64,000 nucleotides of DNA from Streptomyces sp. Act143 (GCF_003143935.1 NZ_QFRX01000001.1:4451957-4515956), one strand, 5' to 3'. Positions 41,988-50,901 are shown, counted from the stretch's first letter. Notes: a model not told the origin generated them from the sequence alone. Numbers and translations are program-made.

Positions 41988-44579
41988 TCAGTCCAGCACC
42001 GGCAGCAGCTCCGGCAGGTGCCCGTCGGAGACCGCCGCCGCCTGCTGCCGCTCCTGCGGGACCTCGCCGTACAGCGTCGTCCGGGGCTTCGCCGGCCTCC
42101 CCGCCGCCTCCGCCACCGCGATCAGGTCCTTCACCGACTTGTAGGAGCCGTACGACGAGCCCGCCATCCGCGAGATCGTCTCCTCCATCAGCGTGCCGCC
42201 CAGGTCGTTGGCGCCCGAGCGCAGCATCTCCGCCGCGCCCTCGGTGCCCAGCTTCACCCAGCTGGTCTGGATGTTCGGAATCCAGGGGTGCAGCAGCAGC
42301 CGGGCCATCGCCGTCACCGCCCGGTTGTCCCGCATGGTGGGGCCGGGGCGGGCGATGCCCGCCAGGTACACCGGGGCGTTGGTGTGGATGAAGGGCAGCG
42401 TCACGAACTCCGTGAACCCGCCCGTGCGCTGCTGGATGCCCGCCAGCGTGCGCAGGTGGCCGAGCCAGTGGCGGGGCTGGTCGACGTGGCCGTACATCAT
42501 CGTCGACGACGAGCGGATGCCCACCTCGTGCGCCGTCTCGATCACCTCGATCCAGGTCGCCGTCGGCAGCTTGCCCTTGGTCAGGACCCAGCGGACCTCG
42601 TCGTCGAGGATCTCGGCGGCGGTGCCGGGGACGGAGTCCAGGCCCGCCTCCTTCGCCGCCGTCAGCCACTCGCGGATCGACAGGCCGGTGCGGGTGGCGC
42701 CGTTGACGACCTCCATGGGCGAGAAGGCGTGCACATGCATGCCGGGGACGCGTTCCTTGACCGCCCTGGCGATGTCGAAGTACGCCGTGCCGGGCAGGTC
42801 GGGGTGGATGCCGCCCTGCATGCACACCTCGACCGCGCCGACGTCCCACGCCTGCTGCGCGCGGTCCGCGACCTGGTCCAGGGACAGGGTGTAGGCGTCG
42901 GCGTCGGTGCGGCGCTGCGCGAACGCGCAGAAGCGGCAGCCCGTGTAGCAGACGTTCGTGAAGTTGATGTTCCGGGTGACGATGTACGTCACGTCGTCGC
43001 CGACCACGGATTTCCGTACGTCGTCCGCGATCCGCGTCAGGGCGTCCAGCGCCGGGCCGTCCGCGTGCAGCAGCGCGAGGGCCTCGGCGTCGGTCAGCTT
43101 CGTCGGGTCGTCGGCCGCCGTCGCCAGGGCCGCGCGGACGTCCGTGTCGATGCGCTCCGGGACCATGCCCGGCGCCGCCGCCTCCCGCAGGGCGCCCCAG
43201 TCGCCGTAGACGACGTCGAAGTCGTCGCGGCGGTCGGTCGTACGGCCCTCGGTGTCGATGGTGGTGTGCAGGTCGGTGCGGCCGGAGGGGACGAAGACCT
43301 CCTCCGGCTCCTGCCACGGGTGGCCCTCGACGACGGCGTTTTCGCGCGCCAGGCCGGTCCCGGGGTCCGCCAGCGCCCGCACGTGCGGCAGCAGCCGCGG
43401 GTCCAGCCAGGGTTCGCCGCGCTGCACGAACTCCGGGTAGACGCACAGCCGTTCGCGCAGCTCGAACCCGGCCGCGCGGGAGCGCTCGGTGAGTTCCTCG
43501 ATCTGCGGCCAGGGTCGTTCCGGGTTGACGTGGTCGATGGTGAGGGGCGAGACCCCGCCCCAGTCGTCGATGCCCGCCGCGATCAGGCGCTCGTACTCGC
43601 TGTCGACCAGGTTCGGCGGGGCCTGGATGTTGCCCGCCGGGCCCATGACGAGGCGGGCCACCGCCACCGCGGCCACCAGCTCGTCGAGTTCCGCATCGGG
43701 CATGCCGCGCATCGCGGTGTCCGGCTTGGCGCGGAAGTTCTGGATGATCAGTTCCTGCACGCCGTGGTACGAGCGGGCCACGCGGCGCAGCGCGAAGAGG
43801 GACTCCGCGCGCTCCTCGTAGGTCTCGCCGATCCCGATGAGGATGCCGGAGGTGAAGGGGACGGAGGAGCGGCCGGCGTCCTCCAGCACCCGCAGGCGGA
43901 CGGCGGGTTCCTTGTCCGGGGAGCCGTGGTGGGGGCCGCCGGGCTCGGACCAGAGGCGGGTCGCGGTCGTCTCCAGCATCATGCCCATGGAGGGCGCCAC
44001 GGGCTTGAGGCGCTGGAAGTCCGTCCAGGACATCACCCCGGGGTTGAGATGGGGCAGCAGGCCCGTCTCCTCCAGGATGCGGATCGATATCGCGCGGACG
44101 TACGCGATGGTGTCGTCGTAACCGTGCGCGTCGAGCCACTCGCGCGCCTCCGGCCAGCGGTCCTCGGGCTTGTCGCCGAGGGTGATGAGGGCTTCCTTGC
44201 AGCCGAGGGCGGCGCCCTTGCGGGCGATGTCCAGGACCTCGTCCGGGGACATGAACATGCCGTGCCCGGCCCGGCGGAGCTTGCCGGGGACGGTGACGAA
44301 GGTGCAGTAGTGGCACTTGTCCCGGCACAGCCGGGTCAGGGGGATGAAGACGCTCTTCGAGTACGTGATGACGCCGGGGCGGCCCGCGGCCTGCAGACCC
44401 GCGTCCCGGACGCGGGCGGCGGTCGCGGTGAGGTCGTCCAGGGCCGCGCCGCGGGCCTGGAGCAGGACCGCGGCTTCGGTGACGTCGAGGGCCACGCCGT
44501 CACGGGCGCGTTTGAGGGCGCGACGCATCGCGTTGTCGGTGGGGCCTGAGCCGTTTCCGGAGGTCGCGGAAGTCGTCAT
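41988..44579 (-). CDS. fbiC: FO synthase FbiC (CofG-CofH fusion, coenzyme F420 biosynthesis)
   Basis: Double radical-SAM enzyme that joins a ribityl-aminouracil with tyrosine to make FO, the deazaflavin core of coenzyme F420. Its 863 residues contain both halves. The N-terminal CofG half has CRDKCHYC (C85, C89, C92) and the C-terminal CofH half has CYTGCRFC (about C544, C548, C551), each binding a 4Fe-4S cluster and SAM. Other family stretches include PGVMSWTDFQRLKPVAPSMGMMLE and MQGGIHPDLPGTAYFD. Fusion of the two halves is the normal actinobacterial form. Likely F420-using enzymes lie nearby (44624, 49485, and possibly 54732 and 56730). Confidence 0.96.
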   Translation of the reverse strand: MTTSATSGNGSGPTDNAMRRALKRARDGVALDVTEAAVLLQARGAALDDLTATAARVRDAGLQAAGRPGVITYSKSVFIPLTRLCRDKCHYCTFVTVPGKLRRAGHGMFMSPDEVLDIARKGAALGCKEALITLGDKPEDRWPEAREWLDAHGYDDTIAYVRAISIRILEETGLLPHLNPGVMSWTDFQRLKPVAPSMGMMLETTATRLWSEPGGPHHGSPDKEPAVRLRVLEDAGRSSVPFTSGILIGIGETYEERAESLFALRRVARSYHGVQELIIQNFRAKPDTAMRGMPDAELDELVAAVAVARLVMGPAGNIQAPPNLVDSEYERLIAAGIDDWGGVSPLTIDHVNPERPWPQIEELTERSRAAGFELRERLCVYPEFVQRGEPWLDPRLLPHVRALADPGTGLARENAVVEGHPWQEPEEVFVPSGRTDLHTTIDTEGRTTDRRDDFDVVYGDWGALREAAAPGMVPERIDTDVRAALATAADDPTKLTDAEALALLHADGPALDALTRIADDVRKSVVGDDVTYIVTRNINFTNVCYTGCRFCAFAQRRTDADAYTLSLDQVADRAQQAWDVGAVEVCMQGGIHPDLPGTAYFDIARAVKERVPGMHVHAFSPMEVVNGATRTGLSIREWLTAAKEAGLDSVPGTAAEILDDEVRWVLTKGKLPTATWIEVIETAHEVGIRSSSTMMYGHVDQPRHWLGHLRTLAGIQQRTGGFTEFVTLPFIHTNAPVYLAGIARPGPTMRDNRAVTAMARLLLHPWIPNIQTSWVKLGTEGAAEMLRSGANDLGGTLMEETISRMAGSSYGSYKSVKDLIAVAEAAGRPAKPRTTLYGEVPQERQQAAAVSDGHLPELLPVLD

Positions 44580-44623
44580 CCTTCGAGGATACGTTCGGTT
44601 TGATCAGGGGAACGGCGGGTGGG

Positions 44624-45457
44624 TCACAGGTACTCGGCGTACCCGTCCAGTACGCGCAGCACCTCCTCCTCGCCGACCGGCGGCAACTGCACCACCACCT
44701 CCTCGATGCCCAGCTCCGCGTAGTGCGCGAGCTTGCCGGGAGTCGGGAAGACCGCGTACGGCACCACCTGGAGCGCCGTCCCGTCACGCCCCGCTTCCTC
44801 CCATGCCGCCCGCAGCGCCGGCAGCGTCTCCGACAGCCCCCGCCCCCCGATCGGCATCCAGCCGTCGGCGTACTCGCAGATGTGGGCGAAGAGCTTCGGT
44901 CCGGCGGCGCCGCCGACGAGGGTGCGGGGGCCCAGGTGTCCGCGCACCGGCTTGGGGTGGGCGTGGCTGGCCCGGACGCCGCCGAACTCCCCCTTGTAGG
45001 CGGTCGGTTCCGGAGCCCACAGCGCCCGCATCAGCGCCATCCGGTCCCGCACCAGCTCCCGCCGGGTACGCCACTCCACACCGTGGTCGGCGGCCTCCTC
45101 GACGTTCCAGCCGAAGCCGAGGCCGAGCGTGAAGCGGCCCCCGGAGAGGTGGTCGAGGGTCGCGATCTGCTTCGCGAGGTCGATCGGGTCGTGCTGGGCG
45201 ACGAGGGTGATGCCGGTCCCGAGCCCGAGGCGGTCGGTGACGGCCGCCGCCTGGCCGAGGGCGACGAAGGGGTCGAGGGTGCGGCCGTACTCGGGCGGCA
45301 GTTCGCCGCCCGCCGGGTACGGGGTGGTCCGCTCGACCGGGATGTGGGTGTGCTCGGGCAGATAGAGACCGGCGAACCCGCGCTGTTCCAGCTCACGGGC
45401 GAGCCGGGTCGGGGTGATGGTCTCGTCGGTGAGGAAGATCGTGGCGGAGATTCGCAT
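44624..45457 (-). CDS. F420-dependent LLM-class oxidoreductase
   Basis: A 277-residue luciferase-like TIM-barrel enzyme. It shows RISATIFLTDETITPTRLARELEQRGFAGLYLPEHTHIPV, LGLGTGITLVAQHDPIDLAKQIATLDHLSGGRFTLGLGFGWNVEE and YADGWMPIGGRG, the pattern of the probable F420-dependent (TIGR03619-type) group rather than FMN enzymes. The substrate is unknown. It lies 44 bases upstream of fbiC in the same direction, so the cofactor gene and a cofactor user are probably co-transcribed. The start ATG 45457 begins the first beta strand; upstream codons belong to the divergent promoter region. Confidence 0.85.
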   Translation of the reverse strand: MRISATIFLTDETITPTRLARELEQRGFAGLYLPEHTHIPVERTTPYPAGGELPPEYGRTLDPFVALGQAAAVTDRLGLGTGITLVAQHDPIDLAKQIATLDHLSGGRFTLGLGFGWNVEEAADHGVEWRTRRELVRDRMALMRALWAPEPTAYKGEFGGVRASHAHPKPVRGHLGPRTLVGGAAGPKLFAHICEYADGWMPIGGRGLSETLPALRAAWEEAGRDGTALQVVPYAVFPTPGKLAHYAELGIEEVVVQLPPVGEEEVLRVLDGYAEYL

Positions 45458-45589
45458 GAGGGCATCTGTACCGCGCCGGACGCGATAAGTCCATACCGAC
45501 TGGTCGGCATCCGACCTCGGAAGACGCCGGTCATCCCTGATTCCCTTTTCTTCCACGGGAGTTCACTGTCGTCCCCGAGAGTGGAGCGC

Positions 45590-47092
45590 ATGGGTGGTGA
45601 CGAGCAGCACATCAAAAGACGCACACTCGTCGTGACGGGAGCAGCCGCCGCGCTTACGTTGGGAAGCGTGACCTTCGCTTCAGCGGCGGACGGCGGGACG
45701 GAGACGAGGACGATCCGGGGCACGCTGCCCACCGGGTCCCCCGATTTCGTGTACGTCCCGGTCGAAGTCCCCTCCGGCGTACGGGAGATCAAGGTCGCCT
45801 ACACCTACGACCGCCCGACCGTCCCGACGGGCACTGCCGGGAACGCCCTCGACATCGGCATCTTCGACGAGCGGGGCACCGAGCTGGGCGGCGAGGGGTT
45901 CCGGGGCTGGTCGGGCGGGGCCAGGAGCGAGTTCTTCATCCGGGCCGACGACGCGACGCCGGGGTACCTTCCGGGGCCGGTGCGCGAGGGCACCTGGTCG
46001 ATCGCGCTCGGCCCGTACACGGTGGCGCCGCAGGGCCTGTCGTACGAGCTCACGATCACGCTGACGTACGGCGAGCCGGGTGACGTCGTCGAGCCGGTCT
46101 ATCCGCCGGGCCGGGCGAAGGGGCGCGGCCGGGCCTGGTACCGGGGCGACTGCCACCTGCACTCCTGGTACTCCGACGGCCGCCGCACCCCCGCCGAGAT
46201 CGGCGCGCTGGCCCGGGCCGCGGGCCTGGACTTCATCAACACCTCCGAACACAACACCCATGCCGCGCACGCCCATTGGGCGGACGTGGCCGGGGACGAC
46301 CTGCTGGTGATGCTGGGCGAGGAGATCACCACCCGCAACGGCCATGTCGTCGCGCTCGGCACCGACCCCGGCACCTTCGTCGACTGGCGCTACCGGGCCC
46401 GCGACCACCGCTTCGGCCGTTTCGCCCGCCGCATCCGCAGGGCCGGGGGCCTGGTCGTCCCGGCCCATCCGCACGCCACCTGCGTCGGCTGCAACTGGAA
46501 GTTCGGCTTCGGCGAGGCGGACGCGGTGGAGGTCTGGAACGGGCCCTACACGCCCGACGACGAGGTGGCGCTGGCCGACTGGGACAGCATGCTGGTGGCG
46601 TCCGCGCGGGAGGGACGGGACTGGATTCCCGCGATGGGCAACAGCGACGCGCACCGGGACCCGGACGTGGTGGGCTCGCCGCAGACGGTGGTGCTGGCCG
46701 ACGACCTGACCCGGGAGGCGATCCAGGAGGGCATCCGGGCCGGGCGGTCGTACATCGCGGAGTCGAAGAACGTCTCGCTGGCGTTCACGGCCTCCGACGC
46801 CAAGGGACAGCACGCCGGTGTGGGAGGGCGGTTGGCGGCGGACGCGGACACCCCGGTGACGGTACGCCTGGAGGTCTCCGGAGCGCCGCGCTGCACCGCG
46901 CGGTTCGTCACCGACCAGGGGGTGCTGTTCACGAGTGCGCCCCTGCCGGTGACGGGGTCGGGGGTGGTGGAGTGGCGGACGACCCCTGCCTACGCGGCGT
47001 ACGTACGGGCCGAGTTGCGGCACGAGACGGCGGCGGGGCCGCTGCCGGGGGCGCTGGCGGCGTTCACCAACCCGATCTTCCTGGGCAGGTGA
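45590..47092 (+). CDS. Tat-exported PHP-domain metallohydrolase (CehA/McbA type)
   Basis: A 500-residue exported protein. The signal has a twin-arginine start (IKRRTLVVTGAAAALTLGS, residues 11-30, cleavage near SAAD). An N-terminal beta domain (to about 175) is followed by a PHP phosphoesterase-type domain with HLH in RGDCHLHSWYSDG, NTSEHNTH, HPHAT and GNSDAHRD, i.e. a full set of metal-binding His/Asp residues. CehA/McbA relatives hydrolyse carbamate pesticides or phosphoesters; the natural substrate here is unknown. Folding before Tat export fits a metal-loaded enzyme. Divergent from the LLM/fbiC operon. Confidence 0.85.
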   Translation: MGGDEQHIKRRTLVVTGAAAALTLGSVTFASAADGGTETRTIRGTLPTGSPDFVYVPVEVPSGVREIKVAYTYDRPTVPTGTAGNALDIGIFDERGTELGGEGFRGWSGGARSEFFIRADDATPGYLPGPVREGTWSIALGPYTVAPQGLSYELTITLTYGEPGDVVEPVYPPGRAKGRGRAWYRGDCHLHSWYSDGRRTPAEIGALARAAGLDFINTSEHNTHAAHAHWADVAGDDLLVMLGEEITTRNGHVVALGTDPGTFVDWRYRARDHRFGRFARRIRRAGGLVVPAHPHATCVGCNWKFGFGEADAVEVWNGPYTPDDEVALADWDSMLVASAREGRDWIPAMGNSDAHRDPDVVGSPQTVVLADDLTREAIQEGIRAGRSYIAESKNVSLAFTASDAKGQHAGVGGRLAADADTPVTVRLEVSGAPRCTARFVTDQGVLFTSAPLPVTGSGVVEWRTTPAYAAYVRAELRHETAAGPLPGALAAFTNPIFLGR

Positions 47093-47100
47093 GGGCGGGG

Positions 47101-47181
47101 AGGACAAGAAGGACGGGGAAGACGGGGAAGACGGGGAGGACTGGGAGGACTGGGAGGACTGGGAGGACGGGGAAGACGTGA
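47101..47181. repeat. Nine 9-bp tandem repeats
   Basis: Units of AGGACGGGG / AAGACGGGG / AGGACTGGG run without break for 81 bases. They lie in the short gap between the PHP hydrolase stop (47092) and the DUF1963 start (47200). The strand is strongly purine-rich. Probably slippage-derived. Confidence 0.85.
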
Positions 47182-47199
47182 GGATCTAGGGTCGCCGGC

Positions 47200-48069
47200 A
47201 TGATCCTCACCACCGGCCCCGCCTCCCACGACCCCGCCCGCGACGTCCCGGAGTTGGCGCCGTACGCCCGTCCGACGGTACGGCTGCACCCACGCCGGGG
47301 CGCACCGGGGCCGCGCGACAGCCACCTCGGCGGCCCGCTGTGGTGGCCGGCCGCCGAGCCGTGGCCGTCGTGCGGTGAGCACCGGGACGTCAAGGGGCGG
47401 CAGTTGGGCCCGTACCCACTGGTCCCGGTGGCCCAATTGACGGCGGCGGACTTCCCGGAGCTCCGCTTCCCGGACGGTACGGATCTGGTGCAACTGCTGT
47501 GGTGCACGGACTGGCACGACCAGCCGCATCCGGAGGGGTGGGGGCAGGCGTGCGTACTCGTCTGGCGCCGGGCGGCGGACGTCACCGACCCGCTCGGCGC
47601 GGACGGGCAGCCGCTTGCCGGTGAGGACGAGGACATGGTCCCGAGGGCGTGCGTGCTGCATCCCGAGCGGCTGACGGAGTACCCCTGGCACGAGGAACTC
47701 CCGCCGGATCTCGCGGCCCGGTACGAGGCCTGGCGGGAGGAGCGGGGTCTGCCGGACGACGTCTCGACGATCCCCGGCTGCAAGCTCGGCGGCAGCATGA
47801 GCTGGGGCGTGACGGATCTGCCGGAGACGATGGAGTGCGGGAAGTGCCGGGCGCCGCTGGAGCTGTTCCTCCAACTCGACACGTACGAGTACGACATGGC
47901 CGGGGAGGACCGCTTCCGGCCGCTGGAGGAACGGGGACTTGATCCGATGAGCGAGGCGGGACGGGCGGCGCGCGAGCCGCTGGGGATGACGGTCGGACGG
48001 GGCGGGCACGCGGGGTTGTACGTCTGCTCGGGCGATCCCCGTCACCCGGCGTCGCTCTTCACGCAGTGA
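47200..48069 (+). CDS. DUF1963 (YwqG-like) hypothetical protein
   Basis: A 289-residue cytoplasmic protein. It shows SHLGGPLWWPAAEPWPSCGEH, LVPVAQLTAADFPELRFPDGTDLVQLLWC, IPGCKLGGSMSWGVTDLPETMECGKCRAPLELFLQLDTYE and YVCSGDPRHP. This is the YwqG/DUF1963 pattern, with a likely metal site formed by the paired CGKC and other cysteines. The biological role of the family is unknown. It stands behind the PHP gene with a repeat tract between, probably as a separate unit. Confidence 0.75.
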   Translation: MILTTGPASHDPARDVPELAPYARPTVRLHPRRGAPGPRDSHLGGPLWWPAAEPWPSCGEHRDVKGRQLGPYPLVPVAQLTAADFPELRFPDGTDLVQLLWCTDWHDQPHPEGWGQACVLVWRRAADVTDPLGADGQPLAGEDEDMVPRACVLHPERLTEYPWHEELPPDLAARYEAWREERGLPDDVSTIPGCKLGGSMSWGVTDLPETMECGKCRAPLELFLQLDTYEYDMAGEDRFRPLEERGLDPMSEAGRAAREPLGMTVGRGGHAGLYVCSGDPRHPASLFTQ

Positions 48070-48090
48070 CGCCGGCGTCGCCGCCTCCGG

Positions 48091-48588
48091 TCAGCGGACG
48101 GTGATCTCGTACCGGAAGTAGGCCGGTTCGTCGGCGGGTTCGTCCGTCGCGCCGGCCGTCGGCACCGGCGGGCTGGTCTCCCGGGCCGACGCGACGCCGC
48201 TGCACCGGGCCATGGGGCAGTGCAGCAGGGTGACGGTGGTGGTGCCCCTGGCGCGGGCGGTGAAATCGAAGTACGCGGTGCCGTCGCCGCCGCCCACGAC
48301 GTCGTCGTCGGCGCCCTCGATCTCCTCGCGGGTGCCCTTGTAGTCGAGGACGTCTGCGTCCGGCTCAGCGGCCAAGTACCAGTGCTCGCCCATCCAGGGC
48401 CTGGCGGGAACGGTGAGCGTGAAGTCGTCGCCGGCCTCGACGCCGATGGTCCGCTCGTCGGTGCCGTATTCGGCGGGGCCGAAGAAGCCGGTGAGGGCGA
48501 GCACGGTCACCAGGGCGAGGGCACCGAGCGCGGCGACGGCCAGGGCTCGGGCGGTCTTCGACCCGGGGATGAGGCGGCGGCTGATCAT
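48091..48588 (-). CDS. Membrane-anchored chagasin-like (I42-type) protein
   Basis: A 165-residue protein. An N-terminal anchor (LAVAALGALALVTVLALTGFF) precedes an exported beta domain. IGVEAGDDFTLTVPARPWMGEHWYLAAEPD, GGGDGTAYFDFTARARGTTTVTLLHCP and YFRYEITVR follow the strand and loop order of chagasin-type cysteine-protease inhibitors (the NPTTG-like loop is replaced by RPWMG). A real inhibitory role is uncertain. ATG 48588 is preferred to GTG 48609. Two cysteines (HCP, RCS) may pair. Confidence 0.55.
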   Translation of the reverse strand: MISRRLIPGSKTARALAVAALGALALVTVLALTGFFGPAEYGTDERTIGVEAGDDFTLTVPARPWMGEHWYLAAEPDADVLDYKGTREEIEGADDDVVGGGDGTAYFDFTARARGTTTVTLLHCPMARCSGVASARETSPPVPTAGATDEPADEPAYFRYEITVR

Positions 48589-48619
48589 GGTCGCGGGAAG
48601 GTAGCACACGGGCGGTGAC

Positions 48620-49447
48620 TCAGCCCTGGAGGTCGGCCACGACGGCCGCGTGGTCCGACGGCCAGACCCCGGCCACCGGCCCGTGCCCGACCCGTCGTAC
48701 CCCTCGTACCGTGCCCTCCCCCGCCGGGCCCGCCGGGCCGCCGACGTGGATGTAGTCGATGCGGGCGGCGGGGCCGAGGCCCGGGTGGACGTACGGGTTG
48801 GCCGGGCCCCATGTCGTGCCGTCGGCGGCCTGGTCGGCGTACTCCCACGCGTCGAAGAAGACCTGGCCGGGGACGACCGGCGTGGTGCGCATGCCGCCGA
48901 AGAGGCGGAGTTCGTCGGAGTCGGGGCGGGCGTTGAAGTCGCCGGTGACGACGGGCGGGAAGGGGGTGCCCGCGCTGTGCGTGGCGGTGAACTCGGCCAG
49001 GGCCCGGACCTGTCGGCAGCGGGCCGCCGACGCGTGGAGGGGGGAGGTGAGGTGGGTGGTGAAGAAGGGGACCGGGGCGCCGCCCGGCGGTTCGACGCGG
49101 GCGTACAGGGCCAGTCTGCCGTCGTCCAGGTCCTGGGGTGCGGGGAGGTGCAGGGTGGCCCGGTCCGTCACCGGCCAGCGGCTCAGTACCGCGTTGCCTA
49201 TGTCCACCGAGTCGTCGGCTATGCGGCGCCGCCAGCGTTCGGGGGCGGGGGACGGGGCCCAGGTGCAGTGCAGGTTCAGCTCGGTGGCCAGCCACTGCGC
49301 GAGGTTCTCGCCGGTGCGGCGGTCCGACCAGACCTCCTGCAAGCCGACGACGTCCGGGCGCAGTTCACGCAGGACGGCGAGAATCGCCTTCTGCCGGTCG
49401 GCCCACGGTCCGAACCGCCACCACAGGTTCCATGTCACGACCCGCAC
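48620..49447 (-). CDS. Endonuclease/exonuclease/phosphatase-family hydrolase
   Basis: Metal-dependent phosphoesterase of about 275 residues with all family motifs: RVVTWNLWW, DVVGLQEVW, ARVEPPGGAPVPFFTTHLTS, VTGDFNARPDSDEL, ARIDYIHV and WPSDHAAVVADL. It could cleave DNA, RNA, phospholipid head groups or sugar phosphates; no signal peptide is seen. The start is unclear: GTG 49447 has GAGG five bases before it, GTG 49453 and ATG 49486 are alternatives, the last overlapping the divergent gene at 49485. Confidence 0.8.
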   Translation of the reverse strand: MRVVTWNLWWRFGPWADRQKAILAVLRELRPDVVGLQEVWSDRRTGENLAQWLATELNLHCTWAPSPAPERWRRRIADDSVDIGNAVLSRWPVTDRATLHLPAPQDLDDGRLALYARVEPPGGAPVPFFTTHLTSPLHASAARCRQVRALAEFTATHSAGTPFPPVVTGDFNARPDSDELRLFGGMRTTPVVPGQVFFDAWEYADQAADGTTWGPANPYVHPGLGPAARIDYIHVGGPAGPAGEGTVRGVRRVGHGPVAGVWPSDHAAVVADLQG

Positions 49448-49484
49448 GGCCACCTCACCCGCCCCTCCAGCAGACTTGGTAACC

Positions 49485-49877
49485 ATGCCCCGTCACAACG
49501 AACGCAAGTACCGGATCGTCGCCGCCTTCCAGCGCAGGCTCAACGCCGTCATGCGCCGGCTGCCGACCCAGACCCTGCTGGAGACCACCGGCCGCACCTC
49601 CGGCCTCCCGCGCCGGACGCCGCTGGGCGGGCGCCGGGTCGGTGACTCGTTCTGGCTGGTCTCGGAGTTCGGCGAACGGTCGCAGTACGTGCGCAACATC
49701 AAGGCCGATCCGCGGGTACGGGTCCGGCTGCGCGGTCGCTGGCACAACGGGGTCGCCCATCTGCTGCCCGACGACGATCCGGTCGCGCGGCTGCGCGGCC
49801 TGCCCCGGGTGAACAGCGCGGGAGTGCGGGTGATGGGGGCGGGGCTGCTGACGGTGCGGGTCGATCTGACCGACTGA
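49485..49877 (+). CDS. Deazaflavin (F420)-dependent nitroreductase-like protein
   Basis: A 130-residue split-beta-barrel protein of the Ddn/FDOR-B type: TLLETTGRTSGLPRRTPLGGRRVGDSFWLVSEFGERSQYVRNIKADPRVRVRLRGRWHNGVAHLLP. The LLETTGRTSG and QYVRNI stretches belong to the F420-binding pattern of deazaflavin-dependent reductases. It reduces an unknown quinone or enone-like substrate. The gene lies in the same neighbourhood as fbiC but in its own unit, its start close to the divergent hydrolase gene. Confidence 0.82.
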   Translation: MPRHNERKYRIVAAFQRRLNAVMRRLPTQTLLETTGRTSGLPRRTPLGGRRVGDSFWLVSEFGERSQYVRNIKADPRVRVRLRGRWHNGVAHLLPDDDPVARLRGLPRVNSAGVRVMGAGLLTVRVDLTD

Positions 49878-49902
49878 CACGCGGCAGCGTGGCGTCGCTG
49901 CG

Positions 49903-50331
49903 TCAGGCGGGCTGCGGGGCGGGCGTCGCCGCCGGGGCGGCCACGGCCTTGCGGGTCTCGCGCAGGAACAGCAGGCCGGTGCCGGCCATCACCGTCGCCG
50001 TGAGGGCGTGGACGCTCAGCGCGGTGGCCACGGAGCCGTGGTGAGCCAGCACGGTGGCCATGTCGCCGTACGCGGCGAACGCCTCCACCAGCAGCGCCCA
50101 GCCGAGCGCCCGGCGGTGGCCCGTCAGCAGCAGGACGGCCAGGACCAGGGCCAGGACGACGTCGCGGATTCCCTTGATGACCAGGAAGCCGCCGCCGTCG
50201 CCGGACGGCCAGGCCGGCAGGCCGAAGGTCGGCGCCACCGCCTCCGGGGTCAGGATGAACTCCGTCCCGAACCAGAGGATGAAGAGGACGAAGGCGGCGG
50301 CCAGAACGGTGTTGATCTTCCTCAGCGACAT
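49903..50331 (-). CDS. DUF4267-family small membrane protein
   Basis: A 142-residue membrane protein with four hydrophobic segments (INTVLAAAFVLFILWFGTEFIL, VVLALVLAVLLLTG, ALGWALLVEAFAAYGDMATVL, ALTATVMAGTGLLFL). The FGLPAWPSGDGGGFLVIKGIRDVVLAL stretch is the DUF4267 signature. Function unknown. It follows the DUF1772 gene by 41 bases in the same direction and is likely co-transcribed with it under the divergent TetR regulator. Confidence 0.8.
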   Translation of the reverse strand: MSLRKINTVLAAAFVLFILWFGTEFILTPEAVAPTFGLPAWPSGDGGGFLVIKGIRDVVLALVLAVLLLTGHRRALGWALLVEAFAAYGDMATVLAHHGSVATALSVHALTATVMAGTGLLFLRETRKAVAAPAATPAPQPA

Positions 50332-50372
50332 TGTTTTTCTCCTTGCTTGTCAGGGACGGGACGCGGGCCGGC

Positions 50373-50819
50373 TCAGACGAGGGCGGTGACCAGCAGGGCG
50401 AAGGCGGCGATGATGACGGCGAGGCGGACGTAGTGCCAGCGGAGCCAGCGGTTGAGCTGCTGCTTCCAGTCGGCGGGCCGGTTCTCGGGGGTCCACGTCT
50501 TGTTGCGGTTGTTGATCGGGACCAGCAGCAGGATCGACATCACCACGCTGAGGACCAGCAGCGCACCGGCGGTGACGACGAGGCCGGTGCCGTCATGGCT
50601 CCGTGCGGCGACGGCCCAGACGCCGACCAGGACCAGCGAGCCGATGTACCAGACCGGCATCACCGCGCCGAGCATCCGGCCCCCGTGGGCATGGCCTTGC
50701 TGGCCGCTCTCCTCGGGGAGGGCGTTGAGGATCGGGTTCATGACGAAGGCGACGGCGAACTCCACCCCCACCATCACCCCGACGACCACGGTGGTGACGA
50801 CCTCAAGCGTGCTGAGCAT
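50373..50819 (-). CDS. DUF1772 membrane protein (anthrone-oxygenase-like)
   Basis: A 148-residue four-helix membrane protein: VVTTVVVGVMVGVEFAVAFVMNPILNALPE, GRMLGAVMPVWYIGSLVLVGVW, LVVTAGALLVLSVVMSILLLVPINNRNKTW, and RWHYVRLAVIIAAFALLVTAL. DUF1772 members include anthrone oxygenases; here the role may be redox or drug-related, unproved. It is divergent from a TetR gene, and the CTAGC palindromes between them make it the likely regulated target. Confidence 0.82.
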   Translation of the reverse strand: MLSTLEVVTTVVVGVMVGVEFAVAFVMNPILNALPEESGQQGHAHGGRMLGAVMPVWYIGSLVLVGVWAVAARSHDGTGLVVTAGALLVLSVVMSILLLVPINNRNKTWTPENRPADWKQQLNRWLRWHYVRLAVIIAAFALLVTALV

Positions 50820-50837
50820 GATGACCCCCTGCTGGAT

Positions 50838-50850
50838 CTAGCGTTGCTAG
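50838..50850. promoter_or_regulatory. TetR operator site A (CTAGC-N3-GCTAG)
   Basis: CTAGCGTTGCTAG. It is also the left arm of a larger inverted repeat: CTAGCGTTGC (50838-50847) and GCAACGCTAG (50859-50868). It lies 18 bases before the DUF1772 start, so binding here would block that gene. Confidence 0.7.
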
Positions 50851-50888
50851 CTGTTGATGCAACGCTAGTACTACTGCCGCTCGATTGT

Positions 50889-50901
50889 CTAGCGGTGCTA
50901 G
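50889..50901. promoter_or_regulatory. TetR operator site B (CTAGC-N3-GCTAG)
   Basis: CTAGCGGTGCTAG, the second copy of the same palindrome. It ends nine bases before the TetR ATG (50911), consistent with autoregulation. Confidence 0.7.
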
